Assembly (NCBI RefSeq): GCF_014698995.1
Contig: NZ_JACWZZ010000007.1
Coordinates: forward strand, 1-64,000
DNA: 64,000 bases
Direction of reading: 5' to 3'
From: Hymenobacter duratus
GTDB taxonomy: Bacteria > Bacteroidota > Bacteroidia > Cytophagales > Hymenobacteraceae
In this document: one piece after another, positions 18,480-28,020 of the stretch
How the letters are laid out: each line of letters opens with the position of its first letter
How positions within the stretch are numbered: position 1 is the stretch's first letter
Notes under the pieces: generated by a model
Databases searched by the model: none
What the model was told of the DNA's origin: nothing
Seen by the model: only the letters and a program-made list of their open reading frames with translations
Program-made: the position numbers and the translations under genes

Positions 18480-19003
18480 TTAATACTCCTGCACTACCGC
18501 CGCTTCATTCGGTTTGCTGCGCTTGCCCGGCCCTACTTTTGGGCTGCTTTTGGGCTGCTTTTAAGACTTTTTTTATCTGCTTTTCTACTGCCTTCTCGTT
18601 GCGATGAAGCAGCAGCTGCAGGGCTTGCTGCTGCCGTTGCAGCTGCGCCCCGCTGAGCGTTTCCAGCTACACATTGAGGTTGCCCACCAAGATTTCATCA
18701 GGCGTAATACCCGCTCCAGCGTGATGCGGGTCCGCAGCATTTCCTTAAGCATGGCTGTGAGCAGCGTGTGCTTCTGCTCCTGCATGAACCCGAATACTCG
18801 GTCCCCGAGCTTCTTATCTGCTGCATGATGAGCTGCCCTTCCTGGGCTTCATTCCCGTGCGGGTCCAGGCCCTGGATGGCTAAGTATTCCACCGCCGCGC
18901 TGGCGTACACGTTCAGACTGGCGCCGACTTCCACTGCGGCCATTTCCGCTTTCCGGTGGGCATTGTTGTCCAGCGTGACCCGTTTATATAGCTCCGCGCT
19001 CAT
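18480..19003 (-). pseudogene. BfmA/BtgA-like plasmid mobilisation gene, frameshifted
   Basis: It starts at 19003 with SAELYKRVTLDNNAHRKAEM and VEVGASLNVYASAAVEYL, the ribbon-helix-helix-like opening of BfmA/BtgA mobilisation accessory proteins. Near 18820 the frame shifts to KKLGDRVFGFMQEQKHTLL, AMLKEMLRTRITLERVL. Near 18710 it shifts again to PDEILVGNLNV, a TAG, then a helical stretch (LQRQQQALQLLLHRNEKAV) and a Lys-rich tail ending NEAAVVQEY before TAA at 18480. Two or three shifts and one stop mean it is non-functional. No relaxase gene is present in the window. Confidence 0.5.
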
Positions 19004-19259
19004 CGTGGTGCTTTCTTTCGGTTTTGCAGCCTTTGGGCCAGTTCCTTTGCTTTAAATCAGCTACTTACCTTGCTATGGCCCATAAATCAGATCTGCTGAT
19101 GTATAAACAACTCAAGACTAGTGCGTTAGCCATGGTGTTGGAGTGTTCTTCTTGCTGAGCCTATTCTCCGATAGCAAAAAGGCGGTTAAAAGCTAGCTTG
19201 TAGGCGCTGCATATAGGTCTGCAAGTAGAATGTATTCTCAGGAGAACTCGCTACTTGTT

Positions 19260-19690
19260 ACATTAAAAAACCCCTTATCCTATTTATACACTAGTGTAAT
19301 TCTCTTCTTTTACACCAAAAACCGACTCTGTATTCGACGATCCCAAAAGGAGTCATGGTAGAAAAAATCCACTACTACACTTCTCTACTTTTATACTAGC
19401 TCGCCCTACCGGGTCTAATTAATAAAACTATACTCTTCTATTTTTACACTTCTCTACTTTTCTACAAATCCACTACGTGGCAGCGATAAACATTTAGGGT
19501 CTTCTTCTCTACAAATCCACTTTTCTACTTATACACTAGCACAGAATCCGCTTTAGCAGAACTAAAACAGTTTTCTACCTTTCTCTACTTATACACAAAG
19601 ACAGAAAGCTGTTTTTATCTAATTCTACTTTTATCTTTTTCCACTATTCTTTTTATCTACTTGTTTACTTCTCCACTTTTCTACTAAATT
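19260..19690 (+). repeat. AT-rich repeat field upstream of parA (candidate centromere)
   Basis: A gene-free, AT-rich region in otherwise GC-rich DNA. Variants of TTCTCTACTTWTACACTAG recur at about 19381, 19449, 19504-19540 and 19571-19596, with shorter TTTTCTACTT units to 19686. A perfect 12-bp palindrome TACACTAGTGTA lies at 19287-19298. Repeats directly upstream of a parA gene are the usual place for a partition site and operator. The stretch 19004-19259 shows nothing clear. Confidence 0.55.
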
Positions 19691-19749
19691 TACCCGCACA
19701 GTAGCTTCTCGCCGGCTGCACTATCCGCCTTTCTCCAGCTTTACTGCCC

Positions 19750-20520
19750 ATGGCCAAAATAATCAGCTTTGCTACCCAGAAAGGTGGCTCCGGAAAATCC
19801 ACCCTGGCCCTCGTGTTGGCTGCCCCACTAGCAACAGAGTATGGCCTGCGCATTGCCGTGCTCGATTGTGACTATCAGCAGAGCATTGTCAAAACCCGCG
19901 AACAGGTCGATGCCGACAACTTCGAGGATTTGCTCAAGACCGTCCCTGATGCCCGGTATCCCTATGACGTGTTCGCCCTGAGCCTGGAGCAGGTCTTCAC
20001 CTTTATCGACGATCCGGAAAAGGACTATGACCTCATCATTATCGACGTGCCGGGCCGGGCCGACGGAGACGACGTGTTCAACGTGCTCACGGCCTGCGAC
20101 GCCGTAATTGTGCCCCTGGTGTCGGATTATTTGGACCGGGCCTCCACGGCCGAGTTTATGGGTATTCTGGAAGCTATCAAGAAGTCTGCCGATGCCCATG
20201 GCATCGACTTCCAGTACTTCGGCCTCTCCACCAAGCGCGTTGCGGGCCGTCGGGAAGAAAAGCAGATGGACGACTATATCGACAATCTGGGCCTCTCGCG
20301 CTTCACGGCGTATCTGAGCCACCGGGTGGCCTACTCGCGGGCCTCGACGCTCTATAGCCTGCTCAACCCGGCCTGGCTGCGCTATGCCGGGGGAAACAAG
20401 GAGACTGCCGATGAAATCCGTCGCTTGTGCGAGGAACTGATCCAGCGCCTGGGCTTACCCGCCCGTAAGCCCGCAACCGCCAGCCTGCCCACATCTTCCA
20501 CCTCAACTGCTGCCAACTAA
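19750..20520 (+). CDS. parA: ParA-family partition ATPase
   Basis: A 256-residue ParA/MinD ATPase that segregates plasmids. The deviant Walker A KGGSGKST is at residues 11-18 (TQKGGSGKSTLALVLAAPLA), the A'-motif is VLDCDYQQS, and IIIDVPGRADGD is Walker B. There is no N-terminal HTH, as in type Ib plasmid ParAs. It starts at the ATG at 19750 behind the AT-rich repeat field and overlaps the next gene by 1 nt. The C-terminal tail (about 235-256) is low-complexity Ala/Thr/Ser. Confidence 0.93.
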   Translation: MAKIISFATQKGGSGKSTLALVLAAPLATEYGLRIAVLDCDYQQSIVKTREQVDADNFEDLLKTVPDARYPYDVFALSLEQVFTFIDDPEKDYDLIIIDVPGRADGDDVFNVLTACDAVIVPLVSDYLDRASTAEFMGILEAIKKSADAHGIDFQYFGLSTKRVAGRREEKQMDDYIDNLGLSRFTAYLSHRVAYSRASTLYSLLNPAWLRYAGGNKETADEIRRLCEELIQRLGLPARKPATASLPTSSTSTAAN

Positions 20521-21011
20521 TGCCCACCTTCAAGCCAGCTAAGATCGAATCACGCCGGGGCCGTATTCCCGTATCAGATGAAGCCCGCCGGGAAGCCCGT
20601 GCTGGCATGGGAGGGGAGCAGACGGCCTTGGCTGCCGGTACCCCTCTGGTTCCAATTGCTCCCGCCGCCCCCATGCCTACCCCAGTGCTACCCGCAGCAA
20701 CTGATGTCGAGTCTAAAACCGCTGCGGTGTCGACAACCAACGCGGCTCTTTCTCCAGCGCCTGCCGTAGTCGCCGAATCCGTTCGCCGTAGCCGTGCCGC
20801 TAAAGCGCCAGCAGTACCCGTTGCGATCAGCCCCGAGCAAGAACACTCCGTAAAGCTGCCCCGTTCAGTGGTTCAGCAAATCAAGCTCACCTTGGCTTTA
20901 TTACCAGACCTCCCGGAAAATCCTTCCAACATTAAGCAGTACTTGGAACTAGCGCATCGAGTACTGGATGCCCAATTGCGTAAATCCGGCAAGCTACCGC
21001 CCGCTAGGTAA
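20520..21011 (+). CDS. Probable ParB-like partition partner
   Basis: 163 residues overlapping the parA stop by 1 nt, the position of the DNA-binding partner in type Ib par operons. A basic N-terminus (KIESRRGRIPVSDEARREA) and a long Ala/Pro/Val-rich linker precede a C-terminal region with HSVKLPRSVVQQIKLTLALL and NIKQYLELAHRVLDAQLRKS, which could be a ribbon-helix-helix-type dimerisation and DNA-binding unit. The function is inferred from position and architecture; no sequence family was recognised. A terminator follows. Confidence 0.65.
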   Translation: MPTFKPAKIESRRGRIPVSDEARREARAGMGGEQTALAAGTPLVPIAPAAPMPTPVLPAATDVESKTAAVSTTNAALSPAPAVVAESVRRSRAAKAPAVPVAISPEQEHSVKLPRSVVQQIKLTLALLPDLPENPSNIKQYLELAHRVLDAQLRKSGKLPPAR

Positions 21012-21042
21012 TCAAGGGGGTTCCAGTTGCAATCCCTGTATA

Positions 21043-21073
21043 AGCAGCCTCCCACAGAGGCTGCTTTTGTTTT
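21043..21073 (+). terminator. Rho-independent terminator of the par operon
   Basis: GCAGCCTC / GAGGCTGC stem, 5-nt loop, then TTTTGTTTT, 33 nt after the partner gene stop. Confidence 0.85.
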
Positions 21074-21207
21074 GGGCGGTGGGGGAGGGGAGGGGCAACC
21101 CTCGCCTCTTCTGGGGAGCCTTCGGGCCACAGGGCAAATCTTACAAGACGCAGAAGCCCCCACTTTTTGTGAGGCCCCTTGCTATCAGTTGGGATATTGT
21201 TTGGCTT

Positions 21208-21588
21208 TTACTTGCTGATAAGCAAGTCAAGTCTCTTCAGCCAAGCCTTTACTTCAGTCTTGACCTGCTTTTCCTTATTTCCCTCCATCACGAAGAGTAC
21301 GCCATCCCGCTCAATACCTCCCCGAACGGAGAACCCTTCCAGCACGGTGCTTCGAGGTACCAGGGCCTTGACCGTGTCGAAGCTGCTGCCTATGCCGTAG
21401 ACCGCATTGGTATTGAAGGGCACGATGGTTTTGCCACTCAGATTATACTGCTTCAGAAAGCTTTTCATGGGTGGGGGCAGCTGCATGTCCCAAGTAGGGA
21501 AGCCGACGAATATGACATCGTATTGCTCGATGTTTGTAATTCTGGTGCGCAGAGGGGGCAGGAAGCCAGTTTCGTTTTCCCAGGCCAC
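21208..21588 (-). pseudogene. C-terminal remnant of a flavodoxin-like protein
   Basis: It encodes WENETGFLPPLRTRI, YDVIFVGFPTWDMQLPPP, TIVPFNTNAVYGIGSSFDTV, the middle and C-terminal part of a flavodoxin (long or Flavodoxin_4 type). The N-terminal FMN phosphate loop, normally in the first 15 residues, is missing; upstream sequence in the same frame is not flavodoxin-like. About 60 residues have been lost, so it is probably dead. It is downstream of and convergent with the par operon. Confidence 0.65.
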
Positions 21589-21741
21589 CTGCTGGATTGC
21601 AGTGAGCGGCGGGCAGCACAGGCTGGAATTAGCTGCTGCGTGAACCGGTCACCGCCGGGGAACCAGCAGCCACTACCGTAATGCTGTAGGCCGAATACGG
21701 ACAATACCTTGACAGCTTAACCTCTGCTGTTTTGGCGGTTC

Positions 21742-22980
21742 CTACTCTGCGCTGGGAGTGGGGCCGACGGGCGGCTTTTCCAGTTGAAAGGCGCCTTTGG
21801 GCTGGCGCAAGGCAGGCTCTTTTACCAGTTGCGCAAGTAATGCCGTGAGTGCTGCCGGACCGTCTGGACCGTATAAAAATGCATGCCCCCCGGTGGGGCG
21901 TGACGCGAAATGCCACTGCCGGGCCTGTCCTTGCTGTTGCGCATAGATGGCCTGCACTTCCTTGTAGGCGTATAACTCGTCATCCTGTGCATGCAGCGAA
22001 TACAGCGGGGCTCCGCGCCGCAGCTGCGTAAAATTCAACGGGCCGAGAAGGCTGGCGGGCCGGGCGGAAAGCGCAAAGAACCCGGCAAAACCGGCCGGGG
22101 ACTGACACGCGTACCAGAAGGCCGCCGTACCACCGTTTGACATGCCGCCCAGATATATGCGCCGGTTGTCGATATGGTAGCGCTGCTGCACGTGGGCGAC
22201 CATTGTTCGCACATTGTCTAAGGCGGCCCGCTGTTCCAGCCAGCCGAATGATTTGCGGCCGAAAGGGTAGAGCACTAGGGCATTGTGCGCGGCAGCGGCG
22301 GCAAAAATGGGCTCCCCCGTCACGCGCGGGTCAGCCGCTTGAAATTGGGTGGTGTTTGTAATGCCGCCGTGCAGATACACAAGAAGCACTGTCGGGCGGG
22401 CCGGATCGTAGGTAGTGGGCACAAACACCAGATAGGGTACCTGTACGGTATCGACCGGCGCATAATACAGGGCAAAACCTGATTGCGCCGGGCCGTAAGC
22501 TCCTTGCTTGGGGGGAGCAGGAAGGGCCTGGCGCAGGGCGGCTTGTTGCCACGCAACGGCCGCTCTCTGCTTTTCTGTGGCCTGCTGTGCCGCCACCGCC
22601 CGCAGCAGGGTTAGAAAGCGGTTCCATTGCGGGAGGCGGTGCAAACTGCTCAGGCTGGCGTCCTGCGCCATGTTGTCCACGTCGGGCGCGGAGATGGTCA
22701 GCGCCGGGTGACGGGCCAGCTGTAGCAACCAGCGTACGGCCTGGACCTGCCGGCCCGGGCAGGTGGCGGCCGCCCCGGCGCCGGCATACAAGTCAAAAGG
22801 ACCTACGGTGGTGCTGTCGGTAAAGGCCCGCTCAAACGCGACCGTCGCCTCGCAATAGTTTTTCTGCTGGAATTGGTGGGCAGCGCGCTCCAGTAGCTGG
22901 TTATAGGTTTGCGCCTGCACGAGCGGGCTAATCAGTAGGAGGGCCAGGGATAGAAAGGCAATGAATTTGTAGCGCTGCAT
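21742..22980 (-). CDS. Secreted esterase with N-terminal helical repeat domain
   Basis: 412 residues. A signal peptide ends LVQAQ. Residues about 24-150 are helical and TPR-like (YNQLLERAAHQFQQKNYCEATVAF). From about 185 there is an alpha/beta-hydrolase of the PHB-depolymerase/feruloyl-esterase type: VLLVYLHGGITN (oxyanion), nucleophile Ser in YLGGMSNGG, Asp in HAQDDELY and His in TGGHAFLY. It probably cleaves an ester outside the cytoplasm. It is divergent from the pectinase gene at 23264 across 283 nt without genes, so a role in plant cell-wall degradation is plausible (inference). Confidence 0.8.
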   Translation of the reverse strand: MQRYKFIAFLSLALLLISPLVQAQTYNQLLERAAHQFQQKNYCEATVAFERAFTDSTTVGPFDLYAGAGAAATCPGRQVQAVRWLLQLARHPALTISAPDVDNMAQDASLSSLHRLPQWNRFLTLLRAVAAQQATEKQRAAVAWQQAALRQALPAPPKQGAYGPAQSGFALYYAPVDTVQVPYLVFVPTTYDPARPTVLLVYLHGGITNTTQFQAADPRVTGEPIFAAAAAHNALVLYPFGRKSFGWLEQRAALDNVRTMVAHVQQRYHIDNRRIYLGGMSNGGTAAFWYACQSPAGFAGFFALSARPASLLGPLNFTQLRRGAPLYSLHAQDDELYAYKEVQAIYAQQQGQARQWHFASRPTGGHAFLYGPDGPAALTALLAQLVKEPALRQPKGAFQLEKPPVGPTPSAE

Positions 22981-23263
22981 AGCAGGGGAGTAATAGCCGA
23001 GTACGTATCAGATGTGGATTCTACCTGTACAGTTGCCTGCCCGGAGTCGCCAGCGCATATAAACCTGGAACATTCAGCCCGCGCTGGCAATGCTCAGGGA
23101 AGCTAGTAAGGGGCAGCGAAGGGCGCGGGCACGGCTAAAAGGCAGCGACCAGGCACTGGCACGAAACCGGCGGAGCACCCGGTACACGGCCGGAGCAGGT
23201 CACTACAGAACGGTAGGCCAGCAGTAGACGTGCTCTTTTGTGAACTCCACCCGATGTCTGCTC

Positions 23264-24595
23264 ATGAAAACTCTTCTTGCATTGCCGCTCCTGCTGCTCG
23301 GCGCTTTCTCACCGCTGTTTCCAGTAGATCTTCCTGCAGCAGCAGGAGCCGCCCCCAAAGACTACGTCATCACGTCCTTTGGGGCGGGCACCGACAGCAC
23401 CCGGCTGAGCACTGGCGCCATTCAGCGCGCCATTGACCAGGCCCATGCCGACGGCGGCGGCACGGTGGTTATTCCCCAGGGGGTGTTTTTAAGTGGGGCG
23501 CTGTTTTTCAAGCCCAGCACGCAGCTGCGCCTGCAGGCCGGGGCCAAGCTCAAGGGCTCGGATGATATTGCCCACTACCCGCTGATTCCCTCGCGGATGG
23601 AAGGGCAGAGCCAGCCCTATTACGCGGCCTTGGTCAATGCCTACCAGGTGAACAACTTTCGGGTGACGGGTCCGGGCACGATTGACGGCAACGGGCTGCA
23701 GTTCTGGAAAAACTTCTGGGCGCACCGCGACTCCATGAAGCAGCTTGGCAAATCGTCCACCAACCTGGAGGTGCACCGGCCGCGGCTGCTCTTTATCTGG
23801 GGCGGCAAGAACGTGACCATCAAAGACGTGAAGCTGCACAACGCCGGCTTCTGGACTACGCACTTGTACCAGTGCACCAACGTGCTGATCGAGGGCTGCG
23901 ACATTCGCTCCCCGTTCCGGCCGGTGAAAGCCCCCAGCACCGACGCCGTGGACATCGACGCGTGCAAGAAAGTCACCGTCCGCAACTGCTACATCTCCGT
24001 CAACGACGATGGCATCGTTATGAAGGGAGGCAAAGGCCCCAACGCCCACCAGCTGCCGGAAAACGGGCCTGTGGAAGACGTGCTGGTGGAGAACTGCACG
24101 TTTGGGGAAGTGCACGCAGCTGTCACCTGCGGCAGCGAAGCCATCCACGTTAACCGCCTCACCGTGCGCAACTGTCAGGTGGACAATGACCGGCCAATGC
24201 TGCTGTTCAAGATGCGTCCCGATACGTACCAGCTCTACGAGAATATCACCGTGGACAATATAACCGGCCGCTGCGGCACCATCGTCACGCTCTCGCCCTG
24301 GACCCAGTTCTTCAACCTGGCGGGCAGCACCGAGAAACCCTTCGGCACGATTCGCAACATCACCATCTCCAACGTCAAGGTGCAGTGCAAGCAGTTTGCA
24401 GTCCTGACGGGCAACCCGGCCGATAAGGTGTCGAATTTCACCTTTAAAAACGTGGTGGCCACGGCGCCCACCGCCGCTTTCCCCAACAAGTACCCGGCGG
24501 TGAAATTCACCAACGTTACCCTAAATGGGGCACCCCTGCTGGCAACGCCAACAGTGCGGGAGGCGGACGCTGTGAAGCCCGTGAAGCCGGATTAA
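23264..24595 (+). CDS. Glycoside hydrolase family 28 (polygalacturonase-type) enzyme
   Basis: 443 residues from the ATG at 23264, with a signal peptide (MKTLLALPLLLLGAFSPLF). A parallel beta-helix follows: YVITSFGAG, GGGTVVIPQGVFLSGALFF, then the GH28 catalytic segment STDAVDIDACKKVTV and SVNDDGIVMKGG holding three catalytic Asp. The usual GHG is replaced by CGSEA, as in a subset of bacterial exo-acting GH28 enzymes, and the RIK motif by LFKM. It probably removes galacturonate or a related sugar from pectin. A GTG at 23240 is an alternative start. Confidence 0.9.
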   Translation: MKTLLALPLLLLGAFSPLFPVDLPAAAGAAPKDYVITSFGAGTDSTRLSTGAIQRAIDQAHADGGGTVVIPQGVFLSGALFFKPSTQLRLQAGAKLKGSDDIAHYPLIPSRMEGQSQPYYAALVNAYQVNNFRVTGPGTIDGNGLQFWKNFWAHRDSMKQLGKSSTNLEVHRPRLLFIWGGKNVTIKDVKLHNAGFWTTHLYQCTNVLIEGCDIRSPFRPVKAPSTDAVDIDACKKVTVRNCYISVNDDGIVMKGGKGPNAHQLPENGPVEDVLVENCTFGEVHAAVTCGSEAIHVNRLTVRNCQVDNDRPMLLFKMRPDTYQLYENITVDNITGRCGTIVTLSPWTQFFNLAGSTEKPFGTIRNITISNVKVQCKQFAVLTGNPADKVSNFTFKNVVATAPTAAFPNKYPAVKFTNVTLNGAPLLATPTVREADAVKPVKPD

Positions 24596-24749
24596 TAGGC
24601 CCACCGGCTTGCTCAAGCACTCCACACCGGCCACTCAGCCGACCTGATTTTCTCCAGCCGTTATGCCCTTGCTACGAGCTAGCGCTTTTCATGGGCTGGT
24701 TGGGTACGAGCCACAACCGACGGAGTTACCATTGCCTCCCGCCGCTGGT

Positions 24750-25655
24750 TCATTTCAGGATTACCGTCCGGCGGTCGGCTACCAGCACCGTGAACACGCC
24801 CAGGCCACCCTGCACGGTACTGCGGATGCGGGCGGGCTGCGCAAAAGGATTGCCGTTGGCCGAGACGGCTCCCAGGACGCTCTGCTGGAAGTTGTAATGC
24901 GCCTGCTCCAGGTGATAGAGCGTGGCGGTGATGGTGTCGCCGGGCGTGAAGCGGTAGGTGGTCGGGGCCGTGTAGGTCTGGCCGTTGAACAGTTGGTCGT
25001 TAAGCAGGTAGTCACCCGAATCGTCGTTGGGTTCACTCACTCTATTGAGCAGCAGGTAGTAGTAATCGGCGGTAGCGGCCGGGTCGGTCCAGCGGGTGAG
25101 AATATTGGCCTGGCGGTTCGGGCCGCTCACGCCGTTAAATTCGTAGCGCACGGTGTCAATCGGAATGAAGGCGGGCACGCTGGCCGTGCCGGTGACGTGC
25201 CGGTCGCGGGTGTCGCGCACGTCCAGCTCGAAGCGCTGGCCCGGCTGCATGGCCAGCGGCGCCGTCCCGATATGGGTAAAGACCTTGCGCGTAACCGGGT
25301 CAATGCCCGGGGCAAATACCAGCGGCACCACCTGGCCGCTGGGCAGCGTCAGGCGCACGGTGACATCGACGGGCACCTGAATCGTGATGCCGTTGATGCC
25401 TATGCCGAGGGTGGGCGTCGTGGCCGTGGGCAGCGTGATAGTGGGTTGGTCGGTACCGGTTGCCGTCGGCAGGTAGGCCCCGGACTCCACCACCGAAAGG
25501 CGCGGAATTTCCCCTGCCTGCAGGTAGCACTCCACCACCAGCTCGGGGGTGTAGGCGGGTACCACCACGTCGATGTCTTTTTCCAGGTTGCACCCCGTTA
25601 CAAACAAAAGGAGGCACCCGAGGCCAATCCGATTTATTACCTGCTGGAGGGACAT
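24750..25655 (-). CDS. DUF4249 lipoprotein
   Basis: 301 residues from the ATG at 25655. A lipoprotein signal ends in FVTGC. Mature protein starts NLEKDIDVVVPAYTPELVVEC and continues with the immunoglobulin-like beta domains typical of DUF4249, ending VLVADRRTVILK. These proteins sit next to CarboxypepD_reg TonB-dependent receptors, as here (10 nt downstream of the receptor), and are thought to be surface partners of an uptake channel for an unknown substrate. Confidence 0.88.
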   Translation of the reverse strand: MSLQQVINRIGLGCLLLFVTGCNLEKDIDVVVPAYTPELVVECYLQAGEIPRLSVVESGAYLPTATGTDQPTITLPTATTPTLGIGINGITIQVPVDVTVRLTLPSGQVVPLVFAPGIDPVTRKVFTHIGTAPLAMQPGQRFELDVRDTRDRHVTGTASVPAFIPIDTVRYEFNGVSGPNRQANILTRWTDPAATADYYYLLLNRVSEPNDDSGDYLLNDQLFNGQTYTAPTTYRFTPGDTITATLYHLEQAHYNFQQSVLGAVSANGNPFAQPARIRSTVQGGLGVFTVLVADRRTVILK

Positions 25656-25665
25656 AGGCACGGAA

Positions 25666-28020
25666 TCAGAACTTGAAATTGTAGGTAACCGACGGAATGA
25701 TGGGAAACAGCGACACCTGCCGCGCCCGGAAGCCGTCGATGACGTCGGTGTTCGGGTTGCGCGTCACTTCAAAGTACACGAAGTAGGCGTTGCGCCGGTC
25801 GTAGGCGTTGTAGACGCTGAAGGTCAGGTCGCGCTCCGTGCCGAAGCGCACGGGCCGCAGCTTCCAGACCACGCCCAGGTCGAGGCGGTGGTAGGGAATA
25901 AGACGGTAGGTGTTGCGGTCGGGATACACGGGCACGGCCAGCAGGTCGCCCCCCAGCACGTTCTGCAGCGGAAAGCGCCCGGCCGGCAGCGTGGCCGGGG
26001 CGCCGCTGGTGTACACGAAGCTGGCCGTCAGGCTCAGGCGGGTGTTGAGCTGGTGCAGCAGCACTACGTTCAGGTTATGGCGCCGGTCATAGCTGGGCAC
26101 GTAGTCGCGCCCGTCGTTGATGCCGGCCGTGCCGCGCTGGGGCTGAAAGTTGCGCCAGCTCCAGGCCAGGGTGTAGCCAATCCAGCCGGTAGTCTTGCCC
26201 TGCTGCTTTTCCAGGTATAGCTCGTTGCCGTAGCTCCAGCCCCGGCCGAATAGAAACTCCTGGTCGAGGTTGGGGTTGGCGAAAATCTGGGCCCCGTCGC
26301 GGAAGTCCACCTGGTTAGCAGCCCACTTGTAGTACACCTCGTCGGTGAGCAGAAACTTGCCCCCAAACAGCAGAAAGCTGGCGCCGGCACTCACCTGCTG
26401 CGAGCGTTGGGGCTTCACGCTCAGGCGCGAGGGGTACCAGATGTCGGTAGGCAGCGAGGCACCCGAGTTGCTGACTAGGTGGACGTACTGGTACATCAGG
26501 GCGTAGTTGGCCTTCAACGACAGCTTGGGGGTAAGCGCGTAGCGCAAGGCAGCCCGCGGCTCCAGGCCGCCGTAGGTGCGGCCCCCGCTGGTAAAGCCAC
26601 TCAGCCGCAGCCCCAGTTCGGCCTGGAGTTTAGAGTTGATTTTCCAGTTGTCGCTGGCGTAGAGGCCGGCCTCTATTCCGGGGTAGGAGATGTTGTCGTC
26701 GACGTTGAGCGAGTTGTCGCCCGTCTCCACCTGCAGGCGGCCCACGCCGAAGGTGTGGTGGGTGAGGCTGCCCCCAAAGCGCACCTGATGGGCCGAGTCC
26801 GGGGCGTAGTCGAAGTCGACGCGGGCGTTGTAGTCGCGGATGGTGGACGTCAGGCCAAAGGAAATGACATCCACCGCACTGCCCAGCGAGTAGCGGTAGC
26901 TGGTCATGCCCACCTGCGTATTCGCCGTTAGCTTGGGGGAAAAGGTGTGCTGCCAGCGTAGCGTGCCCAAGGTGTTGCCCCAGGAGAAATTGGCCGACAG
27001 GTTGGCAAACGAGTTGAACCCGAATACGTCGCGCCCCAGGTAGCCGGTGGCAAACACCTGGTCTTTTTCGCCCAGGGTGTAGTTGGCCTTGGCGTTGAGG
27101 TCGTGGAAGTAGTAATCGGGGATGGGCTGCCAGCTTTCGTCGTCCTGGTTGGCCTTGTTCAGGGCCCGGGTGAAGATATCGAAGTAGGTGCGCCGCCCAC
27201 TCACCAGAAACGAGCCCTTACCCTTGTTGAGGGGCCCTTCCACGCTCAGGCGCGAGGCAATGAGCCCGATGCCGCCCGTGACGGTGAGCTTCTCGCGGTT
27301 GCCCTCGCGCATCTTCACGTCTATCACCGACGAGAGACGCCCCCCGAACTGGGCCGGAAAGCCCGACTTGTACAGGTCCACCGACTGCACGGCATCGGAG
27401 TTAAACACCGAAAACAGCCCGAACAGGTGGTTGGGATTGTACACCACGGCGTTGTCGAGCAGCACCAGGTTCTGGTCGGCCGAGCCGCCGCGCACGAAGA
27501 TGCCGCTGCTGCCCTCCCCACCACTCTGCACGCCGGGCTTGAGCTGCAGGGTCTTTAGAATGTCGACCTCGCCAAAAAGCGCCGGCAGCAGCTTGGCCTC
27601 CCGGACGGAGAGATGCTCGACGCCCATCTGCGTGGTTTCAAGCTTCTGCTGCAGCGTTTGCTGGCCCTGCACGAGTACTTCGCCCAGCTCACTGGTGTTC
27701 GGGGCCAGCACCAGGTCGCGCTGCTGATTGCGGGTCAGATTCACGCGAAAGGTCTGCGGCAGGTAGCCCAGGAAGGAGACTGTCACGTCCTGGGAACCCG
27801 CCGGGAGGTCGAGGCGGTAGCGGCCGGCCTCGTCGGTGGCCGTACCCAGGCCCAGGGCCGGCACGGCCACGGTAGCCCCCGGAAGGGCCGTGCCATCGGT
27901 ACCGCGTACCAGGCCACTGAGCAGGTGCCGCGCCTGCGCCCAGCCCAACTGAGGAGCCACAAGACCTAGTAGTAGGCCCACCATGGCGACCCGGTAACGT
28001 GCGCTTTGTCCTGTTGGCAT
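25666..28020 (-). CDS. TonB-dependent receptor with N-terminal carboxypeptidase-regulatory-like domain
   Basis: 784 residues. A signal peptide ends QLGWAQ. The N-terminal CarboxypepD_reg-like domain has GLVRGTDGTALPGATVAVP and DVTVSFLGYLPQTF, then a plug (LKPGVQSGGEGSSGIFVRGG, LLDNAVVYNPNHLFGLFSVF) and a 22-strand barrel ending SLFPIIPSVTYNFKF with the aromatic C-terminus typical of outer-membrane proteins. It forms an operon with the DUF4249 gene. No SusD is present, so the substrate is probably not a large glycan (inference). Confidence 0.93.
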   Translation of the reverse strand: MPTGQSARYRVAMVGLLLGLVAPQLGWAQARHLLSGLVRGTDGTALPGATVAVPALGLGTATDEAGRYRLDLPAGSQDVTVSFLGYLPQTFRVNLTRNQQRDLVLAPNTSELGEVLVQGQQTLQQKLETTQMGVEHLSVREAKLLPALFGEVDILKTLQLKPGVQSGGEGSSGIFVRGGSADQNLVLLDNAVVYNPNHLFGLFSVFNSDAVQSVDLYKSGFPAQFGGRLSSVIDVKMREGNREKLTVTGGIGLIASRLSVEGPLNKGKGSFLVSGRRTYFDIFTRALNKANQDDESWQPIPDYYFHDLNAKANYTLGEKDQVFATGYLGRDVFGFNSFANLSANFSWGNTLGTLRWQHTFSPKLTANTQVGMTSYRYSLGSAVDVISFGLTSTIRDYNARVDFDYAPDSAHQVRFGGSLTHHTFGVGRLQVETGDNSLNVDDNISYPGIEAGLYASDNWKINSKLQAELGLRLSGFTSGGRTYGGLEPRAALRYALTPKLSLKANYALMYQYVHLVSNSGASLPTDIWYPSRLSVKPQRSQQVSAGASFLLFGGKFLLTDEVYYKWAANQVDFRDGAQIFANPNLDQEFLFGRGWSYGNELYLEKQQGKTTGWIGYTLAWSWRNFQPQRGTAGINDGRDYVPSYDRRHNLNVVLLHQLNTRLSLTASFVYTSGAPATLPAGRFPLQNVLGGDLLAVPVYPDRNTYRLIPYHRLDLGVVWKLRPVRFGTERDLTFSVYNAYDRRNAYFVYFEVTRNPNTDVIDGFRARQVSLFPIIPSVTYNFKF

